Assembly (NCBI GenBank): GCA_029204225.1
Contig: CM055109.1
Span: forward strand, 30,392,698 to 30,456,697
Origin: Diphasiastrum complanatum
Lineage: Eukaryota; Streptophyta; Lycopodiopsida; Lycopodiales; Lycopodiaceae
DNA: 64,000 nt
Reading direction: 5' to 3'
The first letter of the stretch is position 1. Each line of letters opens with the position of its first letter. Positions 1 to 11,900 of this stretch are shown piece after piece. The translations under genes were made by a program, and so were the position numbers. The notes below the pieces were generated by a model that worked only from the letters and a program-made list of their open reading frames with translations, did no database searches and had not been told where the DNA came from.

Positions 1-1200
1 CCTCACTCGAAAAATTTGGTAGAGGATATGGCTCTAATCTATCCACTAAACTATTTTTATCAAGAATATAGGTGTGATCATAAAAAAAACGTCTAACTCT
101 AAAAGGGATATTGGAGATTGACCTCTATATTGTAAAATATCGATATCAGAATGTATGACATCAATTATTCCTGCAATCAATTGAATTGGTTGCCATTCAA
201 CAAAATTTGATGGATACAAATATGCAAAACCAACAAAAATATCGTGCAAAAAATTTGATATAAAGAAAATGCTAATACTAAAGAAATTTAATCTAAATAT
301 GCACATACTAATCGTATACTTACAATTGCATTTTCTTCTATCATTTGGATTCCAATCTTCAATGTTTAGCTCTTTGTGAAAATAAGCATGTTGAACTAGA
401 ACTTCCGTGATAGATTGACCGATAGTTGATACTTTGAAATCCATTATCCTACCTTTCCAAGAGCTATATATGTTCTTCGATCTTTTTCTTTTCCAGAAAG
501 CGCTTTTGAGGATGGATGCATCAAGATCCATTGATATTTACGATATGTTCTTGGTATCCATTGATCTTCTACATTTTTTTTCATCACAAATATTGATTGC
601 GAGAATGAGAGGTAAACCTATGAATGAAAATCCAAAATGTCTATGGAAGCTAAGAAGAGAGAGAACAAAGAGAATGAGAGGTATACCTAAGAATGACAAG
701 AAGTTCTTAAACTACAAGGATTAGTTAACTACAATTTATGACTATTTACGTCAAATCAATTTCGAGTGTACAAAGAAGGAGCAAAAGAGTATTCGGGCAG
801 TAACTGTGGTCCAATCACAATTGTTTGTTCTGCTCGGCAAACTATTTGAAAATCACAAAAATTTGGCTGGGAAAGGCAAAAACAATTTCCATCTGTCAAC
901 CATTGTTACAGTTCGTCACAGATGGACATGATTGATTGAGACACATAAGCGTTGAAAGCGTGCAAAATCAAAAAAACCATCTTGACAGAGGGCCTATTTT
1001 GAGTTCTAAAAACCCCTAATGCTACAAGTTTGCATGTTGAAAAGTGCAACTTGAACTATAATTTTTCTACATGTGTAACTTTCTAGATTACAAATGTACA
1101 AATGTTCATGCATGTGCCAATACAAGTTATAGTCTACTTTGCATGTCACATTTGGAAAACTAAACTTTATGCATGTGAAGTGGCTCGAGTTTCTACTAGG
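1..1200. other. Unassigned flank without a recognised gene
   Basis: AT-rich sequence. The minus strand has an open stretch at 46-531 (161 codons) with a hydrophobic middle, but I recognise no family and it may be chance or an exon of an unknown gene. The plus-strand frame at 434-724 overlaps it and is basic and low in complexity. I make no functional call. Confidence 0.3.
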
Positions 1201-1224
1201 CCAAATTTGGCTTTTTCACATTCT

Positions 1225-2450
1225 ACAACTACAACAAGCTGAAGCAAATTCGCATAGATCATAGAGGTGAGTACATTTCCAACGAATTCAAAGCTTATTG
1301 TATTGATCTAGGTATTATGCACACGAAGACTGCATCTTACACACCTCAGCACAATGGAATAGATGAACGAAAAAATCGTACACTAATGGAAGCTGCAAGG
1401 TGTATGATGGCTCATGCGAAAGCACCAAAACAGTTGTGGGCAGAAGCAGTGGCTACATCAAATTATCTTCAGAATCGTATTCTGAAATCTTGAGAACCAA
1501 ATAAAATTCCTCATGAGATATGGTGGAAGTCAAAGCCAAATCTTGCACATGTTCGAACATTTGGATGCACAATATATATGCACATACTAGATAAGCTGAG
1601 AAAGAAACTTGATGAAAAGATAGAACAAGGTTTTTTGGTAGGATTCGAGTTACATTTGTCATACTATCGTGTTTATGTACCTGAAACTGGCAAGACAAAA
1701 GTTGTTCGAGATGTTAAATTTGATGAGACGAAATACATAGCAGACAGTGATCTAGTCGGCTATGAAATTTTCAAAAATTATTATGAGCTACCAATGACAA
1801 CAGAAAAAAAACAAGCAAAATATGAAAGAGAGTTACCAGATCCAGAGGGACATCAAGATCGAATACCTGATAGACTCGAATCGCCAGTTCGAATTTCAGC
1901 AGAAAAGCTCAACTCAGAATTGAACTCGAAACCTACAGAATCGAACTGTGAGAATATCAGACAGACAACAAAAACCACCAGAAAGCTACGGTCATGATGT
2001 TTTTAATACAACCATCAAATTTTCTGGATTTTTTTACGAACCTCAAATATTCAAGGAAGCTATAAATGGACCAAACAAAGATCGTTGGATTCAGACAATG
2101 GAGGATGAAATGTCATCCATGTACAAGAACAATGTATGGACACTCACACCTATACCTGATGGCAGAAAACCAATCAAGTGCAAGTGGATCTATAAGATCA
2201 AAACAGGTCCTGATGGAGAAAACGTCAGATGCAAGGCAAGGTTGGTTGCTAAAGGATTTTCACAGAAGTATGGGATCGGCTACATTGATACTTTCTCACC
2301 GGTAGTCAAACATACATCAATTCGTTTGTTATTCGTGTATGCAGTGGCTCATGATTTGAAAATCCATATTGTGGATGTACTTTTTGCACAATCAGAGGTT
2401 TTGTTTGAAAGTTCTGTGGTCTGGCGTGGATTTGGTCCTATTGAGATGGT
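1225..2450 (+). pseudogene. Ty1/copia polyprotein fragment (integrase to start of reverse transcriptase)
   Basis: This is a remnant of a copia Gag-Pol. From about 1240 the translation gives the integrase core with the DHRGEY and SYTPQHNG motifs and ERKNRTLMEA, including the third catalytic acid. Then come the GCTIYMHI / GFLVGF integrase C-terminal block and an acidic linker. From about 2060 the reverse transcriptase start appears (CKWIYKIKTGPDG, ARLVAKGFSQ, FSPVVKHTSIR). A stop after LQNRILKS near 1492 and a frame change near 1950-1990 break it. The 5' part (LTR, gag, protease) and the YVDD half of RT are absent. The coding stops where a minisatellite begins. The closest relative in the window is the remnant at 34.6-37.3 kb (FSPVIKHSSLR, same spacing). 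It is a dead copy. Confidence 0.88.
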
Positions 2451-2452
2451 GA

Positions 2453-3030
2453 GGAATTCCTTCGGTCGAGTTCGGACTTAAAACCTCCCGTCGAGATGTG
2501 ATCGCTTCCTTCGGTCGAGATTTGTTAGAAACCCTTCAGTCGAGATTTGATAGAAACTCGCTGGTCGCGATATGAAAAGAAACACTTCGGTCGAGATCTG
2601 ACACGACGCTTCGGTCGAGATTTCAGCGGAAATGCTTCGGTTGAGATTTGAGACAGAGCTCTGGTTGAGATTTGAGTCAGGGCTTCGGTTGAGATTTGAG
2701 ACAGGGCTCCGGTTGAGACTTGAGTCAGGGCTTCGGTTGAGATTGGAGTCAGGGCTCCGGTTGAGATTTCAGAAAGGGCTCCGGTTGAGATTTGAGACAG
2801 GGCTTCGGTTGAGATTTCATGAGGGGGCTTCGGTTGAGATTTTGCAAGAGGCTCCGGTTGAGATTTCACAAGGGGGCTCCGGTTGAGGTTTCACAAGGGG
2901 CTCCGGTTGAGATTTCACAAGGGGGCCCTGGTTGAGATTTCACAAGGGGCTTTGGTTGAGATTTTGCAAGGGGGCAACGGTTGAGATTTCGCAAGGGGCT
3001 CCGGTTGAGATTTCGTATGGAGGCCTCAGT
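2453..3030. repeat. Minisatellite, about 28-bp units with core GGTTGAGATTT
   Basis: About twenty imperfect units of 26-30 bp repeat the core CTCCGGTTGAGATTTCACAAGG, in forms such as TTCGGTCGAGATTTG at the left end and CTCCGGTTGAGATTTCACA at the right. The left units (GGTCGAGA) grade into the right units (GGTTGAGA), so the array probably grew from one side and diverged. It replaces the second half of the copia reverse transcriptase. Open frames on both strands inside the array (2525-2869 minus, 2632-2886 plus) follow from a unit length near a multiple of three and are not genes. Confidence 0.9.
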
Positions 3031-3999
3031 CAAGAATGGAAGAGTGAGGGGATGGTAGGAGCATGAGCATATGTGTTGGCAGGGCAGGATTTGTTCTAGT
3101 TGTTCTGATTTGTTTGAGGTGAATGTGCAGTGGGGTTGGCTCTGTTAGGAGAAGGGAGTAATCTGATAGAGGACGTCTATAGAAGCATGAGAGTTCTGTG
3201 TTAAAATTGTTGCAAGAGCGTCCGGACTTGGCATTGAATGAAATCCAACTCTGTTAGTGTGTTTGCTAACAATGAGATAGCCAATGGATTTGCGAGTGTA
3301 TCAGCCTGTGGATTTGGGCAATGATGTAGCCATTGATGTGGCTCTGTCCAGTTTGTAAAAACTCAGATGTGTGAAAATATTGGGAGTTTGTAAGCAGGTA
3401 TCTGAACAGTTGCAGTTCTTATGGATTTAGAATGCATTGGAGTTCAAGTGGCAACGCTGTCAAATGTTGCCAGATTCCACACTTTTTAGAATCTGTTTAC
3501 TGTTCAGCTTCTTACTTCTTGCGTATAGAACTGTTTTTGCTTTTCACCAGGCACATTTAGGCATTTTCTTGAATGTTAGCTTCTTAGTCAAGGCCCAAAA
3601 TAGGCAGAAAGAGATTGGTATCAATGTAGTATTAATGTCCTGCCTGTCAGAGGACAACTCAGATCTGTTTCTCTTGAACTGTGTCACATGGAATCAATCC
3701 ATCATGTAATCAAAATGTTCAACCAAATGATCAGCATGCAGTCCAGGTGAACAACCATGAAATCTACTTCTACTTTGCTACAAAATGAACTGAAATCAGA
3801 TCCTAAGCACTACAATACTTGCATAAATTAACAAAACAAGAACAAGAACTAATCTACAGCATTTTAGAGGTCCAAGAATCAAGAAACCAACCAATCTTTT
3901 GATTCTTGGACATCCCAAGAATATCAAGAACTAGAATGTCAAGAATATTCAGGATCTCACCACATTTCTAGATATAATCATCATAAATTTAGAATCTAT
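3031..3999. other. Intergenic, no gene seen
   Basis: No frame shows a recognisable domain. A 90-codon plus-strand frame at 3437-3709 begins at an internal ATG and has a hydrophobic start, but nothing else supports it. The right end next to the LTR remnant is probably the leader of a minus-strand retroelement. Confidence 0.4.
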
Positions 4000-4560
4000 G
4001 CTCTGATACCAAGAAATGTTATGTGCCAAATCCCAAACTAATAGCAATTACAATAGAAGTAAAGCTAATAGCAAGATAGCATATCCATAAAAAGCTGGAA
4101 ACAATGAGATCTCAATTTAATTACATTAGCAATGAAATAAAGAGTACATTCAATGGAAATTGAGCATTGATTCATGTGGATAGGGCACATGAGACCTAGC
4201 AATGGAATCCCTATGGCTCACATTCACAAGGAAGCTAGAAGCTCTCACTTGCAAATGAGCCAAAAGATTCACAAATTGATGTCTCTTGCCTAGTTATAGA
4301 CAATGCTCTCACTTAACTAAACTTAACTATCTTGAGGGATAGTTAGCCCTTGTTAAGTATTATTCAAACTACATTTGGCCCTTGTTGGCCTATTATCCTT
4401 ATCAATTACTTTGAAGGGCCTAAAGAGAGAACCGCCTTGTTATTAAGGCTAATAGTTCCTTTTGGACCTACAAAACTTACAATGGATATTATATTGCCTT
4501 GAAAAGCACTGATGTACTAAAAGTACATGACAATGTTGAATATGGAGTTGTGGACACAGA
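4000..4560 (-). mobile_element. Copia LTR remnant with primer-binding site, minus strand
   Basis: GCTCTGATACCA at 4000-4011 is the reverse complement of the plant copia primer site TGGTATCAGAGC, complementary to initiator methionine tRNA. On the plus strand it is followed a few bases later by TGTTATGTGCC, the expected outer end (..CA on the minus strand) of a 5' LTR. The LTR body would run right to roughly 4.5 kb. Its far end is not resolved and no matching second LTR was seen, so this is a truncated element or an old LTR. Confidence 0.55.
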
Positions 4561-5430
4561 TGAGGATATAAGTTTTGATACTAGATCCAAAAAAAATCTA
4601 AATTTTGTATTACAATGATCTGTACAAATTTGAAAAAATTGTACTACTTGGGCCCTTTCTAATTTTTGTGTACTGTAACTTTTAGCAAAATTGTTGAATA
4701 CTTCAGTTTTACATATTTTGAAATTCTGTTAAATTTTGTAAAAAAATTTGGTGCATTATTATGTACTTTTAGTATTAGGTATGATACTGTAGGACATTCC
4801 TTTTCAAAATGTGCCAAACAATGCCAATATTTAACGTGATTCCTCAGAGAGATAAAATTTGACCAGACTGGGTGCGTTGGCTGAAAAAACTATGATTAGG
4901 CTGTAAATCACTATTGTAATCACCATTGGCATCTTGCCCTTTGATCTATAGCAGCGATAGCACTAAGCGCATCAGCAGCAAGGTTAACTACTACTTATGA
5001 CAATCGATCTTGCATTCTAAAGTATGCTAAAACAACATTCTTTTGCCATCACATGAAGGTTGGCACCACTGCTTTCTCTGTTAAATTACTCCTTCAAATT
5101 CTTACTCATCGACAATTTGACCAACAGTTGCAATTTACCAAACTAAACCCTTTTTTACATGCACCCTTTTGTCGCAGAACAACTTGAGAACACTACTATG
5201 TTTCTCAATGCACGACCTCCTATGCGGTTCTTTTACATTTTAAAATGTTCAAATCAGGTTTCAAAGTCTCCAAGGATTTAAATGGTTTTTTAAGTGTACA
5301 TGTAGAGCAAAGTTTTGGGTGTCACTTATTAGATACTTTTAACCCCACCCCTTCTTCTTTTTTTATATGGAATAGATTTGGGATGCTCAGCTACATGGCA
5401 AATTTTCATTGGTCAACGTCAGACTTTTTC
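4561..5430. other. Intergenic, upstream of the DUF1635 gene
   Basis: No coding sequence was recognised. The right end is presumably the promoter of the gene starting at 5710. A weak TATA-like stretch (TTTTTTTATATGG) lies near 5360, about 75 bp before the GA repeat. It is only a candidate core promoter. Confidence 0.35.
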
Positions 5431-5432
5431 AC

Positions 5433-5436
<4 letters not shown>

Positions 5437-5489
<53 letters not shown>

Positions 5490-5579
5490 GTCGTTGTTTT
5501 TAAGATACGTACATATGTGATAGAGAGAGCCGCGAGAGAGAGAGAGAGAGAGAGACACAGACACACACACACACACACA
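5437..5579. repeat. GA and CA microsatellites in the presumed 5' leader
   Basis: A pure GA run occupies about 5437-5488, a second GA run about 5534-5555, and a CA run about 5560-5579. They sit 130-270 bp upstream of the likely start codon at 5710. GA/CT tracts close to transcription starts are common in plants (GAGA-type promoter elements or leaders), so a regulatory role is possible but not shown. Confidence 0.85.
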
Positions 5580-5709
5580 GAGGAAAGCTGGGTTGAGAGC
5601 AACAAAGGCAGCAATTTGAGTGTATGGACGAAGCAGAAGCAGCCTAGAGCGGCTTTTCTTTTGCGTTTACCTCACCAACCTAACACAAGCCTTCTTCATT
5701 TTGAACAAG

Positions 5710-8700
5710 ATGGAGGCAAGCATGTCGTCCATGTCAGTGGAGGGAAGCATCACTTCAACACCAATTGGCTGCTTCCATCATGGCGAAGTAAGTCTCTTTG
5801 CTTATGGATCTAACATCGCCCTTTTTTTCTATGTTGTCAGTATGCAATGTACTGTGTATCGCTGTAGTTCATCTTTCTAGCCTGGCTTTTATGAGAAAGA
5901 GGTAAATTTGATGCAAGACAATGGACATGGTTTATAGATTTTACTCTCAGTACTAGTGATGGCTCCAGTTATAAGCAGTAGCTGGGTTTGTTTGGCTCCT
6001 CTAAAGGTATCAGATTGATGCTAATTAGCCGCATTCTCTTATTTTCTGTGTGCTTAAACTGAATTTGCACACTGTACTCCATTTGCGATGCTCATCTCAT
6101 GTATGGCATTTGTTTATGGCAAATAAAAGATTTTTATTTTGCGATGCAGCTACAGAAGCTTTTCTTACGAATGATCTGCTCATGTGTTTGGTTTTCAATA
6201 CTTCAATGACTGAGGGATCTATTCCAATAATTAGGATTTACTCATGTTGTGAATTCATTTTCGTTTACTGCACACTCATGAAGGTTATTATTTAAAAAAC
6301 TATTGTGGAAAATGAATCACTTTTGTTCAAGCCCAGGAAACTGATTTCAGTAATGGCCACTATATCAAGTGGCTACTCGTCTGATGGTGTCACGTATCAT
6401 TTTTGAACAACACTGTATGGCTCTATGTGAGTTTTACATTAGCAGCGTCACTTTTGTCTGTAGAACCTGATTGAGAGTTTCGCAGAGCCATATGAAAAAC
6501 CTATACTAAATGGTTGATTTGACGAAGCCTTCGCTCTCTGTAATTCATTACCATCATAGTCATGAATGACCTCAAAGTACCCATCTCTTGTTGAGAAATA
6601 TTGCTGCTTCAGCTGAAATTTAATTTGAAACCTGTGTTGTTCCTCTTGGGAGCTGAGGATAGTGTGTAGATCACTGTATACCCTTCTCCATTTTTTCTTC
6701 ATAGGTGGTTGACAGCCTTCCCCATGGTTTCTTATTACGGCAACTTGGAGAACTTTCTGGAGAGGTCCAGGGCCCGTCTAAGGCCTTTCTGTATGTTGCA
6801 TGGTGCTGATCGACTAATACTGGTCTCGGCTGATTAGGTTCATGGGCTTCCCTTCAATGAAATCAGGTCTACAGACTTTACAGTCTCTCCGTATGACAAT
6901 TTAGGGAGCTTTCCAAACAGAAAGTCCACCGAATTGGACGAACCTTCGAGATGGGAGGTTGATTCAAAGAAATCCCTGATATTTTACTGGTTGAGGCTGC
7001 TGCAAAAGACAATGAGACACGAAGGACCTGGTCTTAAAGTGCTTGCAATGCCTCATGGCATGCATCAAGGGCGTTGTAATCAAAGATTACAGTCTGCAAT
7101 GTGGCGCTTTGGCTCAAATCATATGGAGTCTGGACATTTCATGTCTCACTTTAGTGTAGTTGTGAAGATAGATATTGCATTGAAAAGTATCTACTCAAGT
7201 TTATTTTTGCTCTTTTCATAAAATTGCTTTCTGGTTTCTTCAGCACATACTCTCAATTTTCTCAAGGCAAACTCATAAAGTCAGATCACGTTAGATACTT
7301 GATATCATGTTAGTTTGGCATTGAATTTCTTGTGCTCTTTTCTAATGACGTTGGTCATAGTTTTTTTGCACAAAGTCGTTTCCTTATGTCTAATCAGGGA
7401 CTCGTCTTGCTTAAAGATGTAAGCAGTTTTTTTGAGATTTTTGATACATGTTACTGCAGATCTTAACCTTTTCTCTTGCAATTCTAATATTTGCTAGTGC
7501 TTCGCTCCTCCTGAAGTCTATTTTATTCAGAAATTTGTTTTTCCAAGCTGGAAGTGCCTTTCCTTTCTCTGCACTTATGTCGTTTTTAACAAAATAATTT
7601 TGACCTCTTTCTTCCACTCTTTTGGATGCAGAACCTTGAAGAATTGAAGCATTTATTAGTATGTGCTTCAATGGAGTTAGAATCTGTTCGTGCTGCAGGG
7701 GAAGCCCAGAGTCTTGCTCATGAGGCCAAGGTTAGACATTTGGAGGAGCTACTGAAAGCAGCATGTAGAGAGAGAGATGAGGCAAGGCAGCAGTGCTTTC
7801 AGTTGCAAGAATCACTTTCACAAACAGGTGGCCTTGAGTTGAACTGTATCAATATTCCATCAAGACTGTCTTGCGTGCAGGCAGAGAATCCTGTGCCTCT
7901 AACTGAAGAAAACGATGGTCGGCAGAATTTCCACCAGGATCAACACTGTACACCTTTGGAGGATCAGTTCCAAGTGCATTTAAAACAGCATCACGAGAAC
8001 AATCAATATATGTTGGTGGGCCAGTCCAGCGCACTACAGCTACAGATTCAGCAGCAACAAAATGACTGCATGCTGATGGGGCAAACTGCTGGTGTTGCCT
8101 TAAACAGAGAGCTACACTATCAAGATGAGAAGCATTCTCAAGATGATGCCATGTCTTTGCCTGCAAGTATTCAGTCGAATGCTTTGGGATTGGGAGTACA
8201 TATACTGCAGCCATGGCAAATTCAATGTTCAGTGGACGATCTGGGAAATGGAGCCCGAGAGCCATCACTGTCGGTGGATTCTAGTGTTTCAGTTGGCCAG
8301 GGGAGTTCATACTTTCAATTGCCTGTTAATGCTACTGGTTTGGTACAAACATATGGGAGCAGCTTAGTTCAGTCAGATTATTCAGAGCCAGCCCAATCAC
8401 GAGTTTCAGGTGTAACTGCTGTGTCCTGCTTTGCAGCAACAGAGATGTGCTCCACAGCCATGGCTGGTGAATTATCACATTTTCCATATTCAGCTAATGG
8501 CCTTCCCAGCGGATCTAGTGTGTTGACTTGCATAGAGGCTTCCAACAAGAATTTCTCACAGCAGCCTGTACACTTACCTGAACCCCCTGAGGCCAACCTA
8601 CATGTAATGCTAAATTCTCTTCCTGAAAAAGGAAAGCTTTTACAGGCTGTAATGCAGGCTGGACCTTTACTACAAACACTTCTCTTGGCTGGTCCACTGC

Positions 8701-9029
8701 CTCAATGGCGACATCCTCCTCCAGCCATTAATTCACTTGAGATTCCAAAGGTGTCTATGCCGGCAACCCCAATGGTGGTATCCTTTAAAGACCAGATTTC
8801 GGCCACAGCACCTGCTGTAAATACGCATGACATGCACATGTCCACAGGGACCATACCTATCTCAAATCAAAGTTGGGGGAGCCAAATTTCCTCTCCACTT
8901 TCGTCAGTCTTAGGAACTTCGACCAACATATCCGTGCAAAGTAGAATGCTTCGCACATCTGTGGTAAATTCTCAACCAGGAGAAGACTTAAAGCATGGAT
9001 CAGCACAAAAGTATGCTAAGATACACTAG
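5710..9029 (+). CDS. DUF1635 family protein, two coding exons (5710-5787 and 7632-9029)
   Basis: This is a plant-specific DUF1635 protein of unknown biochemical function, about 491 residues as modelled. Exon 1 encodes 26 residues and ends at GAA before GTAAGT. Exon 2 starts after TTGGATGCAG. The junction is phase 0 and joins HHGE to NLEELKHLL, as the family's N-terminal EELK block requires. Residues 27-95 look like a coiled coil (ELKHLL, ELESVRAAGEA, RHLEELLKAACRERDEA). The middle is Gln/Ser-rich and low in complexity. The family signature lies near residues 356-390: LPEKGKLLQAVMQAGPLLQ followed by LLLAGPLPQWRHPPP. The tail is Ser/Thr-rich. An in-frame upstream ATG at 5620 would add 30 residues; I prefer 5710. 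No frame break was seen, so it is probably functional. Extra small exons inside the 1.84-kb intron cannot be excluded. Confidence 0.88.
5788..7631 (+). other. Intron of the DUF1635 gene, with coding-like islands
   Basis: The intron is bounded by GTAAGT at 5788 and a GATGCAG acceptor ending at 7631. Around 6706-6810 the plus strand reads VVDSLPHGFLLRQLGELSG after a TTTCTTCATAG acceptor-like site. Around 6840-7050 it reads HGLPFNEI, then ELDEPSRWEVDSKKSLIFYW. These look more like protein than average intron sequence. I recognise no family. They may be a captured exon fragment, alternative exons or chance. Confidence 0.6.
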
Positions 9030-9990
9030 CAAAGAGGAAAATCAGCAAATCAAAATTTGATAAAACCTGATGGGCACCATTTAAGTTAAGAGCTGAATCT
9101 ATATCTAATATACTTGAATTCATAAACCTCTATTTCCCATGTTCCTTTCTGAGGAACATCAGATGCCTCTATTTTTGTTGGTTTGTGTAGAGCATTATTT
9201 TCTCTTGTAGCCCTGATACTTCACTTGAGCTTTTGTATGCCTCACACTGGTCTTGTATCTAGAGCTTGATGTGACGAGATGGCTTTATATATATGGGATG
9301 ATGTCAAGAGATCCAAGTGCTCTATGGTTACCAAAGCGGTTTAGCACTAGTAAATAGGCTATGCTCTTACAGCAAGACATTTCGACCTTTTTTATCAGCT
9401 TACCTATTTCATTTCTCATTTGCTATCAGGGCTGTTCTTTAAATGGAATGAAGCAATGCATTTAGAGTTTCAAACATTGTTCTGTTCTCTCATATTGGGA
9501 AGAAATTGAGCTTGGAATCTTTTAGTTCTGGAGAAAAGGGTTAGTAAACCAGTTAAGGAAATGGAGGAATTAATTGGGAGAAAGTTTACTTGGGTTGTGG
9601 CAGGCAGGTTGTCTGAGGATTAAACATTGTGGTAAGAGCAGTGGTTGCATGAGGTTTAATGTCTATTGATAATGGGAGCATGGGGTAAAAAGTGGCTTTC
9701 CAAGAGCATTGTTATAGAACTAAAAGTTTATGTGATGATTCAAGAGCATCAACCAAAGAGCTACTTTTCAAGAGCATTGTAGAAGACCTAGAAGTATATG
9801 TCGAAGAGGATGTGCCAGATTCCAACAGTTCATTCAACTATTAAATCATAAAAAATGCTCCTTAGCTTTTGTATGATATTGCACATGCATTATTGGCGAG
9901 TGCATCCAAACTACCTATGTGGTGCCCTTACAATTTAACATTTACTAAAAGTTAGACAAGTCTCCCTAAATATTCATAACATATTCCTTA
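9030..9990. other. 3' flank of the DUF1635 gene, no further gene
   Basis: The gene's 3' untranslated region is presumably in the first few hundred bases. No clear AATAAA was found, and plant poly(A) signals are loose. Around 9695-9800 a short phrase (TTTCCAAGAGCATTGT and TTTTCAAGAGCATTGT) occurs twice about 80 bp apart. Nothing coding is recognised. Confidence 0.4.
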
Positions 9991-9999
9991 ATGCAAGCT

Positions 10000-10159
10000 G
10001 TAGTGGAAATTCATATGTGAAAGAATGTTAAGCAGGAAAATAAATGTTGTTCATTGTAGTACATATGAGTAGCAACTAGCTGATATTTTCGCTAAGCCAC
10101 TCACGAGAGAAAATTTTGATAGATTTAGACCAAACTTTTCTATACATAAAGTTTGTTAA
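10000..10159 (+). pseudogene. Copia RNase H tail fragment
   Basis: The end of a copia polyprotein is readable: QLADIFAKPLTRENFDRFR, then a short tail and TAA at 10157-10159. The QLADIFxKPL block is the conserved C-terminal end of copia RNase H. A TAG lies just before it (YE*QLAD) and further stops upstream, so only a decayed terminus remains. Orientation is opposite to the mosaic that follows. Confidence 0.75.
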
Positions 10160-10440
10160 CTTTAATGCTATGTATAAGTGTGGATGAATAGTGCATACAA
10201 GATCCACTTTGTATCTCCTAACTGTTCATATGTGTTACTTTGTTTCAAGTATCATGATTCATTGGAGTAATGTAGTTGCATGGTTGTCCACACAAATCTT
10301 CTACACACATGGTGTTATCCACATGATTATTGAAGAAAATTCCAATTCAACTAGTGATAATGCCACAATGGAGGTTGCAAAGTTTTGTTGAGCCATTTCT
10401 TCCTATGCCTCACTAGATGAAATACAATTATTATGCTTTT
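10160..10440. other. Short gap, nothing recognised
   Basis: This may be the decayed 3' LTR of the copia tail just upstream. No terminal motifs or coding sequence are clear. Confidence 0.3.
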
Positions 10441-10443
10441 GAG

Positions 10444-11900
10444 TTAACTTACCCAATTTAATAAGATATTTTGTATTACACAATCATCATAGATCGAAGC
10501 ACCGTTTAGATAATGCTTGTAGAAAAACTCAAATGAATGATGACTTGTTGACCAAAACTTGAATTTTTGTTCCCAATAGACGATTGCTCCATGGATGTAT
10601 TGAAAAATAAGAGTTTTCAAATATAGGCAATGTTTCATGAGAGTGATGATTCTAGATAGTTCTTGCTTGCCTTCATTCGATTGACCATGTGTACACCTCT
10701 TCATCCAGCACTCCATTAAGAAAAGTAGATTTAACATCCATTTATTGGATCTTCCAACCATAGAAAGCAGAAATAGCAATGATAGAACGTATAGTTACCA
10801 TCTTAGCTATGGGTGCGAAGGTTTTCTCAAAATCAATACCTTCTTGCTGTTCAAATCCTCTCACAACCAACCGTGCTTTGTACTGGTTGAGTTGCCCATC
10901 CACTCCATATTTGATCTTGTATATCCATTTGCAAGTGATAGGCATCTTACCATCAGGTAGCTCAACCAAGTTCCACATCCTATTTTTCGATATAGCTTCC
11001 ATTTATGTTTCTATAGCTTCACACCACTCCTTGTGCTCATTTGCTTCACCAAAAGTTTTTGGTTCTTGAGCCTTGAGCACACAACCCATAAAGGCTAGAT
11101 TCATCTCTAATCTTGTAGGAGGTTTTTGGTTTCTACTTGATCTTCTAAGCTCTCCTTGCTCGCTAGATTCAGGAGTAAAAACATCATAGCTCTTGATGAT
11201 GAAAAGTAAAAAAAATCATATCTATTATCATTAACTATGGAGAGTTTGCAAGAATTAGATCCACCATTGCTTCTTACACTTGGAAAGTGCACTCTTGAGT
11301 GAAGTGGTTGCAAGGATAATGATGACGTTGTGGTAGATCTTGAGAAAGGCAACTTAGGTGTTTTAGATAAAGCACATGTCTCTCATGCATCCTCCTTGCA
11401 CATAGACTCCATGGATTTGTGATTGGAGTAATTCAATCTCTTGTGACATGGTTCCACTTGTGCTATCTTCTCTCTGGCTATCAATCCACAATGGTTAGCT
11501 TCCACAAAAGCATCAAGATTGAAAAGCCTACCATATTTAATCCTGGCAATGACATTCCCACTCCTCATTATCAAGCAAGCATTACCATCAAATGCAACAA
11601 AAAAATCTTTTTCTATGAGATTCTCAACACTTAGCAAATTCAAATGTAGCATCCCTAGAAATGACAAGCTTCTGTGCATCCATGTCATACATCATGTATG
11701 CCTTGGCCTTCTCATCATATCCAAGGAAAATATTTCTAATAGCTTTTGCATCCAATTTTCTTCGTTTCTCATCAAGAATATGAGCGTTACCATCACAACC
11801 AAATACTCTCAAATGAGAAATATTAGGTTTCTTTAGTACAAGCTTCATGAGATGTCTTACCTTCCACGGATTTTTGCTCAAAAATATCTCATGACTCTGA
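10444..11900 (-). pseudogene. Scrambled copia element, minus strand (part 1)
   Basis: Three copia blocks are readable, but in the wrong order for a normal element. Reading along the minus strand: first an integrase C-terminal block (11640-11880: SHLRVFGCDGNAH, RNIFLGYDEKAKAY, LVISRDATFE). Then a GAG-pre-integrase block (11400-11640: NLLSVENLIEKDF, GRLFNLDA, LIAREK). Then, after a linker, the reverse transcriptase start (10742-11002: [35 protein letters not shown]). In an intact element pre-integrase precedes integrase. The pre-integrase block resembles that of the intact element at 58.06 kb (NLLSV, ACLI, GKLFKLDA, AREQ). Rearrangement or nested insertion followed by deletion explains it. Confidence 0.82.

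Noticed and set aside
2525-2886. Long open frames on both strands with repeating peptides
   Set aside because: They are translations of the 28-bp minisatellite; open on both strands because of unit composition.
7849-8268. 139-residue minus-strand frame in the DUF1635 exon
   Set aside because: Antisense to a coding exon with a clear family signature.
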